NCBI GenBank assembly: GCA_965226825.1
Contig: CBDDED010000003.1
Span: 2,604,001-2,668,000, forward strand
DNA: 64,000 nucleotides
DNA from: Io17-Chloro-G2 sp965226825
Lineage (GTDB): Bacteria; Chloroflexota; Dehalococcoidia; Lucifugimonadales; UBA3495
Direction: 5' to 3'
Part shown: positions 1 through 8,932 of the stretch, piece after piece
Layout: every line of letters begins with the position of its first letter
Numbering within the stretch: position 1 is the stretch's first letter
The notes under the pieces: model-generated
Databases searched by the model: none
What the model saw: only the letters and a program-made list of their open reading frames with translations
What the model was told of the DNA's origin: nothing
Program-made: the position numbers and the translations under genes

Positions 1-796
1 TTTCGGGTTTTTCGGTCATGGGAAGATGGCCGCAATTGTCGATTACGTCCAGATTGGAGTTGGGAAGCACGGAATTCAGGGCCTCTCCCTGTTCCAGAGG
101 CGCAAGGCCGTCCTGGCGGCCCCAAATCAACAGGGTCTCAGTCTCGACGGCGGGAAGCATCTGCATGAGTTCCGGGTCAGTTGATCCGTCTTTGGTCAAC
201 TCTGCGACCAGCCCGCGACCTTTCCATTGACGTTCGAATTCAGGGCCCCGGCGGACGTTTTCCCACTCGGCTCCAAAGCCGTAAGCCTGGGCGGTCGCGA
301 TGAGTCCCAGTTTGGCGAACACCGCCTTGGCGAAGTCCTCTTCATCCAGGTCCGACAGGTTTGGCGGATTGCCATGCTGATCGACTGCGGAGAAGTCCAA
401 CCCCATGGGATTGGACAGAATCATGTGGCCCGCCCGGTCAGGGTGCCTTGCGGCCAGCCATAGAGCAATCCAGCCGCCAATCGAATGGCCCGCCAGCGTC
501 ACCCGTTCCAACTCCAGGGCGTCCATCATTTCCAGGACCACGCGCCCGTAGTCTCCAACAGAAGCAATCGATTCTGGTGGTTTCCCTTCTCGCCAGCCCG
601 GCAGTTGGGGCAGGTAGGTCACGGCGGTGGTGCCTAACGCCATGTGGCAAGCTTCCCACTTACCGGCGCCCCCCATGCCGTGAAGATACATGATCGGGTC
701 CGCGCCCTCTTCGGCGCCGCCCACCAGGTACGAGATGTCAAACCCACCGGCTTTCACGGCCCGGCGGGTGAAAATTGAACCGTCAGCAGCTCCCAT
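1..796 (-). CDS. alpha/beta-hydrolase fold protein (3' end cut by window edge)
   Basis: I translated this frame from the minus strand; it is open from an ATG at 796 to the window edge, so the C-terminus is missing. The product has the alpha/beta-hydrolase layout: an oxyanion-hole segment YLHGMGGAG near residue 40, the nucleophile elbow GHSIGGW with the catalytic Ser, an acid in GRQDGLAP, and a terminal His in CGHLPMTEKP. The catalytic triad is therefore complete. The family covers esterases, C-C hydrolases of meta-cleavage pathways and dehalogenases. The nearby dioxygenase and FAH genes make a role in aromatic or cyclic compound breakdown plausible, but the substrate cannot be read from sequence. 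Confidence 0.85.
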   Translation of the reverse strand, partial: MGAADGSIFTRRAVKAGGFDISYLVGGAEEGADPIMYLHGMGGAGKWEACHMALGTTAVTYLPQLPGWREGKPPESIASVGDYGRVVLEMMDALELERVTLAGHSIGGWIALWLAARHPDRAGHMILSNPMGLDFSAVDQHGNPPNLSDLDEEDFAKAVFAKLGLIATAQAYGFGAEWENVRRGPEFERQWKGRGLVAELTKDGSTDPELMQMLPAVETETLLIWGRQDGLAPLEQGEALNSVLPNSNLDVIDNCGHLPMTEKPE

Positions 797-847
797 AAGC
801 CTATCTATCCGGCGCAGCCGGAATCGCGGGGCAACCCTTGGTGGACA

Positions 848-1357
848 TCATGCGGTCTCGGCCCACCAGAGTTTGACGCAATCCAGCTCGAAATAAGTAT
901 CCATTGCCTCGGTGTCGGGCAGCGGACTGCCCTCGGGTAGAGTTACGCCCAACCGGATCAGGTAATCTTCTCCCGACTCGGCTCTCTTTTGGACTGCCAG
1001 GGCCGCATCAGGCTCGCGCTGGTCCCCAATCCGTTTGAAGTCTCCGTACCGGCCCTGGAACATGACCGTGCGCTCAGAACCGGTCTTGTAGTAGGTCTCC
1101 AGCAGCACCTCGGCGTCGTCATCGATGGGCCCGCCCTGCTGGTCCACAAGGACCAGCCTCAGGGCGCATCCCCGGTGTTCTGAAGTGGGCCCCACAAAAA
1201 TCAACTGGTAAGGCGCGCCGTCGGGTCCGGGCGGAGGCACGTGCATTTCCCAACCGACGGAAACCTTCCCGTCCGAGGTTTCCTGAAAATCCCGGCCGGT
1301 TTCAAAGGATTCCCGCGTCAGGGTGTAATTGAAGTCTTCGTACAGGGAGAGGGTCAT
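848..1357 (-). CDS. hypothetical protein, 169 aa
   Basis: An intact frame of 169 residues, transcribed towards the hydrolase gene 51 bp downstream and in the same direction as the LLM and dioxygenase genes upstream. It begins MTLSLYEDFNYTLT and ends in a hydrophobic, Trp-rich stretch (VKLWWAETA). There is no signal peptide, no membrane helix and no metal motif that I can see. The alternating hydrophobic pattern (YQLIFVG, LRLVLVDQ, RTVMFQGRYG) suggests a mostly beta protein. I do not recognise a family. Its position suggests it accompanies the neighbouring catabolic genes. Confidence 0.65.
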   Translation of the reverse strand: MTLSLYEDFNYTLTRESFETGRDFQETSDGKVSVGWEMHVPPPGPDGAPYQLIFVGPTSEHRGCALRLVLVDQQGGPIDDDAEVLLETYYKTGSERTVMFQGRYGDFKRIGDQREPDAALAVQKRAESGEDYLIRLGVTLPEGSPLPDTEAMDTYFELDCVKLWWAETA

Positions 1358-1428
1358 TTCTAGCTACTCTTTCGTTACCTTGAATGTGAAGTGATTTGGC
1401 GAATGTAAAGGAATTTGGCGGCGTGCAA

Positions 1429-2595
1429 TTACACCGCTTCGGCTTGCTTTTCCGGCATACCGGCCGGCGACGTGTTGATGTCCCGGAGCCGGGGAATTAC
1501 CTCCTCGGCAAAGAGGTGTTTTGACTTCATCACGTTCTCGTGGGCACTCTTGCCGGCGCGGAACATACCCAGGAAATGGCCGTATCCCGCAGTCCGCATG
1601 TCGTTGCCCAACCATTCGGCCACGTAATCGGGGTCTCCGCAGACTATGAATCCGGATTCCCGAAGTTTTTCGAAAGGTGTCCCCGGGCCGGGCATCTCGG
1701 CCCCGGCGGAGCGCTTGCGGTACTCGTAGGAACGGTCGGTCTGCAGCCCCGGCACGGGAGCCGGCACCTGCACCGGGCGGCTAAACGTGCTCAGGCGCCG
1801 AACGTACATCACGGCGTCGCGGCACTCTTCGATTGCTTGTTCGGTGGTCTCGGCTACATGGACGTACCTGGAGCCGATGAATTGGTCAGGGCCGGCCTCC
1901 CAACCGAATTTTTCCTTGGCGACCTCCGTATAGTATTCGAAGGCATCCTGGAACACCACCGTGGGGTTCCACACCCGGGCGATGGGAATCCGCCGCTGTG
2001 CGGCGAATTCTATGGTCTCGGCCGAGCCCGCGGGCATCCAGATGGGCAGGGGGTCTTGAATTGGCCGCGGCCAGACTGAAACCGCCTTTAAATTGTAGAA
2101 ATCTCCCTGGTAATCAAAGATTTCCTCGGTTAGGCACTTCTTCATGATTTCGTAGGTCTCGGCGAAACGCTCCCGGCTGGTGAAAGGATCGATGTTGTAA
2201 GAGACGTACTCCTGTGGGACACCCCTCACTATGCCGCCAATGAAGCGCCCTCCCGACAGCACGTCAAGCTGGGCAAACTCCTCGGCCGTCTGGACCGGGT
2301 GCCGGAGGGGAAGGACGTGACCGATGACGCCGACTTTCATCTTATTGGTTCTGGCGATTAACGCCGCAGCCAATACGGTGCATGACGGGTTGATGTTGAA
2401 GTAGGTGAAATGGTGTTCGTTGACAAACGCCCCGTCATACCCCAACTCCTCGCATAACTCCCATTCTTCCAGGTGCTCCCGGTAGGTCAGGGCCGCCAGT
2501 TGGGGGTCGCAATACTTGTTGGTCTGCCGGGCTTCCGGCCCAATTTCATCAGGGATACCTGGATAGGTCGTTTCGTCAAAGCTGTAAAACTTCAT
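1429..2595 (-). CDS. LLM class flavin-dependent oxidoreductase (bacterial luciferase-like monooxygenase)
   Basis: The 388-residue product is a typical luciferase-like TIM-barrel protein: an N-terminal strand with FDETTYPG, the segment GYDGAFVNEHHF, and the family signature RHPVQTAEEFAQLDVLSGGR around residues 100-120. Proteins of this group use FMNH2 (or F420) and often O2 to oxygenate small organic substrates. I chose the ATG at 2595 because GAGGGG lies just upstream; a longer reading frame reaches 2859 but its extra N-terminus has no family similarity and runs into the dioxygenase beta gene. It lies about 100 bp downstream of the dioxygenase genes on the same strand. Substrate unknown. Confidence 0.9.
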   Translation of the reverse strand: MKFYSFDETTYPGIPDEIGPEARQTNKYCDPQLAALTYREHLEEWELCEELGYDGAFVNEHHFTYFNINPSCTVLAAALIARTNKMKVGVIGHVLPLRHPVQTAEEFAQLDVLSGGRFIGGIVRGVPQEYVSYNIDPFTSRERFAETYEIMKKCLTEEIFDYQGDFYNLKAVSVWPRPIQDPLPIWMPAGSAETIEFAAQRRIPIARVWNPTVVFQDAFEYYTEVAKEKFGWEAGPDQFIGSRYVHVAETTEQAIEECRDAVMYVRRLSTFSRPVQVPAPVPGLQTDRSYEYRKRSAGAEMPGPGTPFEKLRESGFIVCGDPDYVAEWLGNDMRTAGYGHFLGMFRAGKSAHENVMKSKHLFAEEVIPRLRDINTSPAGMPEKQAEAV

Positions 2596-2696
2596 TGCCC
2601 CTCGAGCTTCTTTTCGTTTCCCGGTGAAGCCGTCAGCCACTCCACGCGTTGCCGCTGAAGCGCCGGCCGCGGCGTCTCCAAGAATATACAAGGATT

Positions 2697-3215
2697 TTAC
2701 AGAATAATGCTGACCGCCCCATGAGCATCCAACGCCTCCAGGTCCAGTTCGGCGCGGCGGTAGCGAATCTTCCAATCGGAACCGGAGCGCACCAGGCGGT
2801 AGAAAAACCGGGCCACGTATGGGTCGGTCTGACGCATTCGGATCCGGTACACCAGGCAAGACCCGGTAACCGAGACTTCATCCCCGTCGGTTTCGGTGAC
2901 CCGAACGTTGCTGATGAAGCGCCGGGTGCGGGACCAGGGATACTCCCGGTGAGCATGCCGGCTGTTGAGCCGCACGACCCTGGCCCGGAGCCGCACGATA
3001 TCGTCATCGATGAACACCAGGTTTTCGCTGGGGTCGCCGTCAGGAAGGTCTGTGGTTGGCACCACATAGCGAGTGTCTTCGGTGAATAGCGTCAGCCACT
3101 CGTCCAAACGCCATTCGTCCAACAACGCCGCCTCTCGGTAGAGGAAATCCTCCACCTCCAGGCGCAAGGCGGCGTCAAACGCCACGCCTGCCGGGTTGCC
3201 GGTTGGACTAGTCAT
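2697..3215 (-). CDS. aromatic-ring-hydroxylating dioxygenase, beta (small) subunit
   Basis: The 172-residue protein has the cone-shaped NTF2-like fold typical of dioxygenase beta subunits: an N-terminal helix EDFLYREAALLDEWRLDEWL, then FTEDTRYVVP, and the conserved TRRFISNVRV and WKIRYRRAELD segments. The beta subunit has no cofactor and stabilises the alpha3-beta3 enzyme. Its start overlaps the end of the alpha gene by 8 bp, so the two are very likely translated together. Length is normal for the family. Confidence 0.9.
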   Translation of the reverse strand: MTSPTGNPAGVAFDAALRLEVEDFLYREAALLDEWRLDEWLTLFTEDTRYVVPTTDLPDGDPSENLVFIDDDIVRLRARVVRLNSRHAHREYPWSRTRRFISNVRVTETDGDEVSVTGSCLVYRIRMRQTDPYVARFFYRLVRSGSDWKIRYRRAELDLEALDAHGAVSIIL

Positions 3216-4542
3216 CGTCTCCGGCGATCAATTCGGGGGTAAGGGTCTGGCGGTCGCGGCCCGGTTGGTCCACGGTGTTGACGTGTCCCAAGCCCATCAT
3301 GTGGGCGTGCCACTGCCGCCACATGGCGCGCATCTGCTGCTCGTCCGAGTTCTTGGGCTCCCGGTGCATCCCCCTGGAGATGTCGGACCACTCCAATTCC
3401 TTTGCCTGAAAACCCCGCTGGCAGGACTCCAGAGCCTCCACGTCATCGGGGGTTGCGAACCCGCCTGGGCCCAGGAAGGTCAAGAAGCTGTCCAACCGTC
3501 GCGACAGCTGCCGGGCCGACTCTTCGCCCGGCCCCAGGTTCCAGGCAGTGACGTCCATGTGGTTGGGAGCCACCGGCCAGAATACTCTGACCGTGATGGC
3601 CATAATGTCGTTGATCACCAAGTTGGGGTAGATGAGCAGGTTGCGGGACGTATCGCACATTCGAAACGCCCACTCCTCGCCGTACTTGTCCACCAATTCG
3701 GCCCTGACCTGGGCGATCTCTTCTTTGGCGTCCTCCCCGTACATCAGGTGCCAGTGAGCGATGGGCCGCCCGTTTCTGGCCTCGCTTTCAATAACCGCGT
3801 GCCCGTTGCCCAGGGCCCTTGCCACTCCGGCGCGGGGGCGGCGAACGTCTACACCGCTCGTGTCGGTGCCCAAGCTGGATATGTAGTCCAGGTAGGTCTG
3901 GTGCGTGGGCTGAAGGTGATAGCCGTCCATGCTGTTCTCGCACAACAGCTTCCAGTTGGCCCGCATGGTGTACTTGTTGGTGCCCTTGGTAATCTTCATG
4001 CCGACTTCGGACTGGTCGGCAATCAGGTCCAGATACTCCCTGGCTCCCGCCAGGTACTCGACCAGGGGCTCAATCTGCGGATTGAAACTAACGAACCAAA
4101 AGCCCCGGTAGCCTTCAACCCGGGGCGGGGGTTTTAGCCCCAGCTTGGACTTATCGAAATCGGGGCCGTAGCCCTCTTCATCAGGGACGCCGATTAACTG
4201 CCCCTGATTATTGAACGTCCAGGCATGGTAGAAGCACTGGAAAGACTCGGTGGCGCCTTCGTCCTGGCGGCAAATCATGGCCCCCCGGTGGGGGCAGGAG
4301 TTGAGGAAAGCCCTCACGTTTCCGTCGTTGCCGCGGGCGAAAAACACGGGGCGGCCAGCCACTTCGCGCCGGCGGTAATCCCCCGGCTTTGCCACTTCCG
4401 ACTCGTGGCCCAGGTACAGCCAGCACTGGTCGAAAACCCGCTCTCGCTCCAGCGCGAACAACTCCGGAGAAGTCAACGCCGACCGGTGAACCTTGAAGAT
4501 GCCTTGGTCTCGATCATCGATGATCAGGTCCTTGATTTGCAT
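3208..4542 (-). CDS. aromatic-ring-hydroxylating dioxygenase, alpha (large) subunit, Rieske protein
   Basis: The 444-residue protein has the Rieske [2Fe-2S] motif (C83, H85 in CPHRGAM; C103, H106 in CFYHAW) and the mononuclear iron site ENSMDGYHLQPTH with H209 and H214; D206 is the bridging Asp usual in this family. The third Fe ligand, an Asp, should lie in the C-terminal domain. Such enzymes insert O2 into aromatic or related substrates using electrons from a ferredoxin and reductase, neither of which is encoded next to it. The beta subunit follows with an 8 bp overlap. The start is the ATG at 4542. The exact substrate is not predictable. Confidence 0.93.
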   Translation of the reverse strand: MQIKDLIIDDRDQGIFKVHRSALTSPELFALERERVFDQCWLYLGHESEVAKPGDYRRREVAGRPVFFARGNDGNVRAFLNSCPHRGAMICRQDEGATESFQCFYHAWTFNNQGQLIGVPDEEGYGPDFDKSKLGLKPPPRVEGYRGFWFVSFNPQIEPLVEYLAGAREYLDLIADQSEVGMKITKGTNKYTMRANWKLLCENSMDGYHLQPTHQTYLDYISSLGTDTSGVDVRRPRAGVARALGNGHAVIESEARNGRPIAHWHLMYGEDAKEEIAQVRAELVDKYGEEWAFRMCDTSRNLLIYPNLVINDIMAITVRVFWPVAPNHMDVTAWNLGPGEESARQLSRRLDSFLTFLGPGGFATPDDVEALESCQRGFQAKELEWSDISRGMHREPKNSDEQQMRAMWRQWHAHMMGLGHVNTVDQPGRDRQTLTPELIAGDDD

Positions 4543-4607
4543 AGGGACCCCCTCAACAACGCTTTTGAGCCAAGCCTATAGGGATTGGATTGGGCTGTCA
4601 ACGCTGC

Positions 4608-4655
4608 GATGCTTTTGAATGCCGATGCGTTTGAATGCCGATGCGTTTGAATGCC
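4608..4655. repeat. short tandem repeat, 3 x 16 bp
   Basis: Three consecutive 16 bp units (GATGCGTTTGAATGCC, the first with one change) lie in the 291 bp gap between the FAH-family gene and the dioxygenase alpha gene. The position is upstream of the alpha gene on its own strand. It could be a replication-slippage product or a repeated protein-binding site; nothing else in the sequence decides this. Confidence 0.75.
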
Positions 4656-4749
4656 GGGGACAATCGAAGCGCTTAGGAAGGTGTGTCGGAGTATTGAAGA
4701 ATCGCGAGGGTGTACCCCGTAAGATTCAATCCAGCTAGGCAGGCGCCGC

Positions 4750-4800
4750 CCCCAAAAAGTTGGCGGCGGCGTCCCAACCCGGGATTCACCGCCGCCGTCC
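4750..4800 (-). terminator. probable intrinsic terminator of the FAH-family gene
   Basis: On the minus strand, just past the stop at 4834, a GC-only stem (GCCGCCG at 4791-4797 against CGGCGGC at 4764-4770) with a roughly 20-base loop is followed by a run of five T (plus-strand A run 4754-4758). The loop is long for a terminator, so confidence is moderate. Confidence 0.45.
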
Positions 4801-4833
4801 GTTAGGCTCCGTCCGTTAGGGTGAGGATTCGAG

Positions 4834-5757
4834 CTAGGCGTATTTCCCGGAGATTTGGGGTGTGGTGCCTTCCTTACCCTGGTCCATCATCTCCAGGCGT
4901 GTCGTTCGGGCCCAGGTCCGTTTCAGGTCGTCCTGGACGTTGAACCGGAGCACGCCCATGCCCTCGACCTCCAGGTCGACCTTGTCGCCGTCCTGGAAGG
5001 CGCTGAGGCCGCGATGGTTGGTGCCGGTGGCGATAACGTCGCCGGGTTCCAGGTCATGGATTGAGCTGACCCACTCGATAATCCTGGGAATCTGATGCGC
5101 CATGTCGTTGGTGTTGTAGTTTTGCTTCAGGTCCTCGTTGACCCACAGCCGCACCGGCAGGTTTTGAGGGTCTTCAATCTCGTCGGCCGTGACCAGCCAG
5201 GGACCCATCGGAGCAAAGGTCGCCCGGGATTTCATCTGGTAGAAGGTGTTGCCACTGGGCGGCAGGCCGCGGGCCGATCCGTCGATGAAGTTCAGGTAGC
5301 CGAAAATGTAGTCGAAGGCGTCTTCCTGGCTCACGTTGCTGGCGTGCTTGCCAATCACCAGGGCCAACTCCGCCTCACCCTCGAAAATCGTGGCCGGAAC
5401 GTCGGGAAGGACCATGGTGTCGGCTTGCCCGATTACTGCGTTCGGCGACTTGTGGAACGCGTTGATCGGTGCCGGCGCGTCCCTTGTCCCGTCCTCCATG
5501 TAGTTGACGGCCATTGCCACAATGTTGCCCGGCTTGGGCAGGGGAGACCGCAATTTTACCTGCTCCACCGGGGTGCCTTGGCCGCTGTCCGCAGCCTGTT
5601 GCAGCGCGTCCCGGTGCTGGGAGAAATTGGCGATTACCTGGTTGATCAGGTCCTGGGGAGAGGTGTGGTTGACGCCGGAAACCGCCGCGCCCACGTCCAC
5701 CACGTTCCCATCCTTTATGACGCCGAGTTTGAAATCGTCGAAGAATACCAGCTTCAT
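4834..5757 (-). CDS. fumarylacetoacetate hydrolase (FAH) family protein
   Basis: The 307-residue product has the FAH fold hallmarks: the metal-binding cluster EGEAEL at 126-131 and IDG around D159, plus VAMAVNY near residue 82 and GDVIATGT in the C-terminal third. The family hydrolyses or decarboxylates beta-diketo acids and related 2-oxo acids with Mg2+ or Mn2+, usually late in aromatic or cyclic compound degradation. It stands alone, divergent from the CaiB/BaiF pair and downstream of the dioxygenase genes on the same strand. The specific reaction (hydrolase, isomerase or decarboxylase) is not resolved. Confidence 0.88.
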   Translation of the reverse strand: MKLVFFDDFKLGVIKDGNVVDVGAAVSGVNHTSPQDLINQVIANFSQHRDALQQAADSGQGTPVEQVKLRSPLPKPGNIVAMAVNYMEDGTRDAPAPINAFHKSPNAVIGQADTMVLPDVPATIFEGEAELALVIGKHASNVSQEDAFDYIFGYLNFIDGSARGLPPSGNTFYQMKSRATFAPMGPWLVTADEIEDPQNLPVRLWVNEDLKQNYNTNDMAHQIPRIIEWVSSIHDLEPGDVIATGTNHRGLSAFQDGDKVDLEVEGMGVLRFNVQDDLKRTWARTTRLEMMDQGKEGTTPQISGKYA

Positions 5758-6052
5758 GCTTTCCCCCTTAAATTCGATTAAATAAGTAAACAGAGATGGA
5801 TCAGTTGTGTTGAATGCCTGGCGGCCAGGGTCCCCGTAATCTTGAGTCAGCCGCCAGTATTGTATTGGGAAGCGTGTTCAAGGGTCAACGGCGGTCGCGG
5901 AAACTTGACGCCGGGGCAAGCCTAACTACAATACGGTTGGGAATCCGGCGCCGGGGCCCCGATCTCAAGGTTAACCGGCCGGCTGTCGTTTTTGTCCCCA
6001 CGCGGCCGGAGAAGCTCCCTCTCAAGACGCCCAGAGTACAGGAGTATCGCCC
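5758..6052. other. divergent intergenic region
   Basis: About 295 bp between the divergently transcribed FAH-family and CaiB/BaiF genes. It should contain promoters for both directions, but I found no clear -35/-10 pair, palindromic operator or RNA structure. Confidence 0.5.
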
Positions 6053-7321
6053 ATGCCCGAAAACCCAGACCCGGCCCAACACCTGCTGAGTCCCTACCGC
6101 GTGTTGGACCTCACCGACCAGAGGGGGCTGCTCTGCGGCAAGATTTTGGCCGACCTGGGCGCCGACGTTGTCCAGGTTGAACCTCCCTCGGGCAGTACGG
6201 CCCGGAAGTTGGGGCCGTTTTACCAGGACCAGGCGGAGCCGGAGAAAAGCCTTTACTGGTGGTCCTACGCCGCAAACAAGCGGGGCATTACCCTGGACCT
6301 GGAAACCGGCAAAGGCAAGGAATTGCTGCTCCGGCTAGCGGCAACCGCCCACTTTGTAATCGAGTCGGCAGACTTGGGTTACATGGACGGGTTGGGTTTG
6401 GGTTACGACCGGTTGGCTGAGGTAAATCCAGGCCTGGTGATGGTGTCGATCACTCCCTTCGGCCAGGACGGCCCCTACGCCAACTACAACGCACCGGACA
6501 TTGTGGGCACCGCCTTGGGCGGGTTCATGTGGTTGACCGGAGACGCCGACCGGCCGCCGGTTAGGGTAAGTTCCCCCCACTTTTACCTCCACGGCTCCGC
6601 GGCCGGCGCCACCGGCGCGATGCTGGCCCATACTTACCGGGCCCTGACCGGCCAGGGCCAACGGGTTGACGTGTCGTGCCAGCAGGCAGTGGCGCGAACC
6701 CTGGCCCACGCCCCGCAACAGTGGGACGTAAACAAGGTGCTGCTAACCCGTATGGGCGTTTACCGGCAAACCTCGGGGGACAACGTAGTGCGCATTTCCT
6801 GGCCCTGCAAGGACGGGTTCATCAACTATTCGGCGGGCGGCGGCGGCGGCGGCTCGGCGGCCAGCACCAGGGCATTGCTCCAGTGGATGGACGAGGAAGG
6901 ATTGGGCGACGAGTACCTGAACTCGGTCAACTGGGAAGAGTTGGGCTACGGCGAGATGCGGGCTGAACTGATGGTTCGAGTGATCGACCCGTTGATGCGC
7001 TTTTTCTCCGCCCACACCAGGGCTGAATTGGTGGAAGGGAGCGTGCAGCGGCGCATACTGATGTTCCCGGTGTCAACGCCCAAGGACATACTGGCCCATC
7101 CCCACCTGGCGGCCAGGGAGTATTTCCAGGAGATTCACCACGAGGAGTTGGGGGCCACCTTTACCTATCCGGGCCCTTTCATCAAGGACATGCAGGGGTC
7201 CAGGCTGGGCCTGCGCCTCCAACCGCCGGTTATCGGACAACACAACCAGGACATTTACCAGGGAGAATTGGGCTTGACCCCCGGCGAGATGGCCTCCCTG
7301 AAATCGGAAGGTGTAATTTAA
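6053..7321 (+). CDS. CaiB/BaiF family CoA-transferase-like protein lacking the catalytic Asp
   Basis: The 422-residue protein is a class III CoA-transferase by its segments KILADLGADVVQVEPP, ANKRGITLDL and the conserved TGQGQRVDVS. Class III enzymes form a glutamyl- or aspartyl-CoA mixed anhydride on a conserved Asp (position 169 in formyl-CoA transferase). An alignment by eye places Tyr178 there (context SSPHFYLHGSAAG), so this subunit is probably not catalytic by itself. Its stop codon overlaps the start of the next CaiB/BaiF gene by one base (TAATG), which suggests a two-subunit enzyme. A poly-Gly stretch lies near residue 265. Substrate unknown. Confidence 0.88.
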   Translation: MPENPDPAQHLLSPYRVLDLTDQRGLLCGKILADLGADVVQVEPPSGSTARKLGPFYQDQAEPEKSLYWWSYAANKRGITLDLETGKGKELLLRLAATAHFVIESADLGYMDGLGLGYDRLAEVNPGLVMVSITPFGQDGPYANYNAPDIVGTALGGFMWLTGDADRPPVRVSSPHFYLHGSAAGATGAMLAHTYRALTGQGQRVDVSCQQAVARTLAHAPQQWDVNKVLLTRMGVYRQTSGDNVVRISWPCKDGFINYSAGGGGGGSAASTRALLQWMDEEGLGDEYLNSVNWEELGYGEMRAELMVRVIDPLMRFFSAHTRAELVEGSVQRRILMFPVSTPKDILAHPHLAAREYFQEIHHEELGATFTYPGPFIKDMQGSRLGLRLQPPVIGQHNQDIYQGELGLTPGEMASLKSEGVI

Positions 7322-8553
7322 TGGCCCCTGAACCGCAGCCCAGGCCTTTAGACGGCCTCAAAGTCCTGGATTTTTGCTGGGTGGCCGTGGGACCCATGAT
7401 CACCAAGTACCTGGCCGAGTACGGCGCAACGGTCATCCGCGTCGAGTCCTCCAAGCGGCCCGACACCCTGCGCAGCGGAGCCCCGCTGAAAGACGACATC
7501 CCCGGGATCAACCGCAGCGGCTACTTCGCAAATTACAACGCCAACAAGCTCGGCGCAGCTATCGACATGCGCCATCCCAAAGCCAAGGACCTCATACTGA
7601 AGCTGGCGTCCTGGGCCGACCTTCTTACCGAAAACTTTACCCCCGGCACCATGGAAAGCTGGGGAATGGGCTTCGACGACCTGAAGAAGCTCAATTCCAA
7701 ACTGGTGATGTTCAGCACCTCCATGTTGGGAAGGGGCGGCCCCATGGAAAAGCAACCCGGTTTTGGGGCGGTGCTCTCTTCCCTGGCCGGACTCACTTTC
7801 ATCACCGGCTGGCCCGACCGGGACCCGGTCAACCCCTATGGGGCCTACACCGACTTCATCGGCCCAAAGTTTGCCGTCGCATCCATCCTGGCCGGCCTGG
7901 ACTACTCCCGGCGCACCGGGGAAGGGATGCACCTGGACATGTCACAGCTGGAGGCATCCCTGCACTTCACCGCGCCGTTCATGCTGGACCAGGAAGTAAA
8001 CAACCGGGAGCGGACCCGCATGGGCAACCGAGATCCGGACGCGGCTCCTCACGGCGTCTACCAGTGCCAGGGCGAGGAGCGTTGGATTGCAGTAGCCTGC
8101 TTCTCAGACCAGGAATGGCAAAACCTGGGTGGGATCATCGAAAAATCAGGGCAGGACTGGCCCCGTCAGGACCGGTTCTCCACACTACAATCCCGCAAGC
8201 AGCACGAGGACGAGTTGGAGCGGCTGATGGGTGAATGGACGTCGGATTGGGACTCCCAAGAGCTTATGCGAATGCTGCAATCTCATGGTGTGGCGGCGGG
8301 GGTGGTCAACGATTGCCGCGACCTGTTCAGCGATGCCCAATTGACCCACCAGGGGCATTTCGTATACCTGGACCATCCGGAGCTTGGCGTTTACGCCACG
8401 GAAACAAGCGAAGTCCGTCTCTCGCTGACGCCGGGAAAGTTGGACCGGCCGTCACCCCTGTTGGGCCAGGACACCCATCTGGCCCTCACCGAGGTCGTGG
8501 GTATATCCGAGGAAGAATACCAGACGCTGGAAGCCGACGGAGTGCTGATTTAA
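7321..8553 (+). CDS. CaiB/BaiF family CoA-transferase
   Basis: The 410-residue protein is a second class III CoA-transferase, with VGPMITKYLAEYGATVIRVE at the N-terminus, NYNANKLGAAIDM, and the catalytic Asp present at residue 178 (context YGAYTDFIGPK). It probably transfers CoA between carboxylic acids, activating a substrate for beta-oxidation-like breakdown. It is translationally coupled to the preceding paralog, which lacks the Asp; together they may form a heterodimer like other two-gene class III CoA-transferases. The acid substrate cannot be named. Confidence 0.9.
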   Translation: MAPEPQPRPLDGLKVLDFCWVAVGPMITKYLAEYGATVIRVESSKRPDTLRSGAPLKDDIPGINRSGYFANYNANKLGAAIDMRHPKAKDLILKLASWADLLTENFTPGTMESWGMGFDDLKKLNSKLVMFSTSMLGRGGPMEKQPGFGAVLSSLAGLTFITGWPDRDPVNPYGAYTDFIGPKFAVASILAGLDYSRRTGEGMHLDMSQLEASLHFTAPFMLDQEVNNRERTRMGNRDPDAAPHGVYQCQGEERWIAVACFSDQEWQNLGGIIEKSGQDWPRQDRFSTLQSRKQHEDELERLMGEWTSDWDSQELMRMLQSHGVAAGVVNDCRDLFSDAQLTHQGHFVYLDHPELGVYATETSEVRLSLTPGKLDRPSPLLGQDTHLALTEVVGISEEEYQTLEADGVLI

Positions 8554-8562
8554 GCCGGCCTA

Positions 8563-8581
8563 ACACCCCAGGTCCCCGGCC
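8563..8581 (+). repeat. 19 bp direct repeat, left copy
   Basis: ACACCCCAGGTCCCCGGCC occurs here just after the CaiB/BaiF stop and again at 8914-8932, ending at the stop codon of the convergent gene. The two copies bracket the inverted-repeat element at 8648-8839. The right copy is at the 3' end of a coding region. Confidence 0.8.
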
Positions 8582-8647
8582 ACTGCCCCGTCACTACTAT
8601 GGAAATAGGGCATTTTTATCCTAATGGCTGGCCTTTCCAAACACAGA

Positions 8648-8839
8648 CCCGTCATTCTCGCCGCCGCGGGAATCCAGAGCCCTTCTTGTGCGCCGGCACG
8701 CTTATGCCGACTGGGGAAACGTCAAGGGTAGGCGAGCCCACCCCTCCTTCGCCCCTGACGCGTGACAATGTCCTTGACACCCAAGCCTGATTAAAGGACG
8801 GAAAGGGCTCTGGATTCCCGCGGCGGCGAGAATGACGGG
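8648..8839. repeat. inverted-repeat intergenic element, copy A
   Basis: A 192 bp element bounded by a perfect 37 bp inverted repeat (8648-8684 and 8803-8839), whose arm begins CCCGTCATTCTCGCCG and ends AATCCAGAGCCCTT. It fills most of the 378 bp gap between convergent genes. The same arm recurs at four other intergenic sites in this window. The interior resembles that of the 20370-20525 copy near the left arm (cacgcttatg). It encodes no convincing protein. Confidence 0.85.
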
Positions 8840-8913
8840 AGTTGGGCACGGGCAGAAACCACGCTATCACGCAGCACTTCGGATCTCAGATTCGCCCGGC
8901 ACATCAGAATGCG

Positions 8914-8932
8914 ACACCCCAGGTCCCCGGCC
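8914..8932 (+). repeat. 19 bp direct repeat, right copy
   Basis: Second copy of ACACCCCAGGTCCCCGGCC, identical to 8563-8581 and about 350 bp from it. It ends at the stop codon of the minus-strand gene 8932-9447. Confidence 0.8.
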
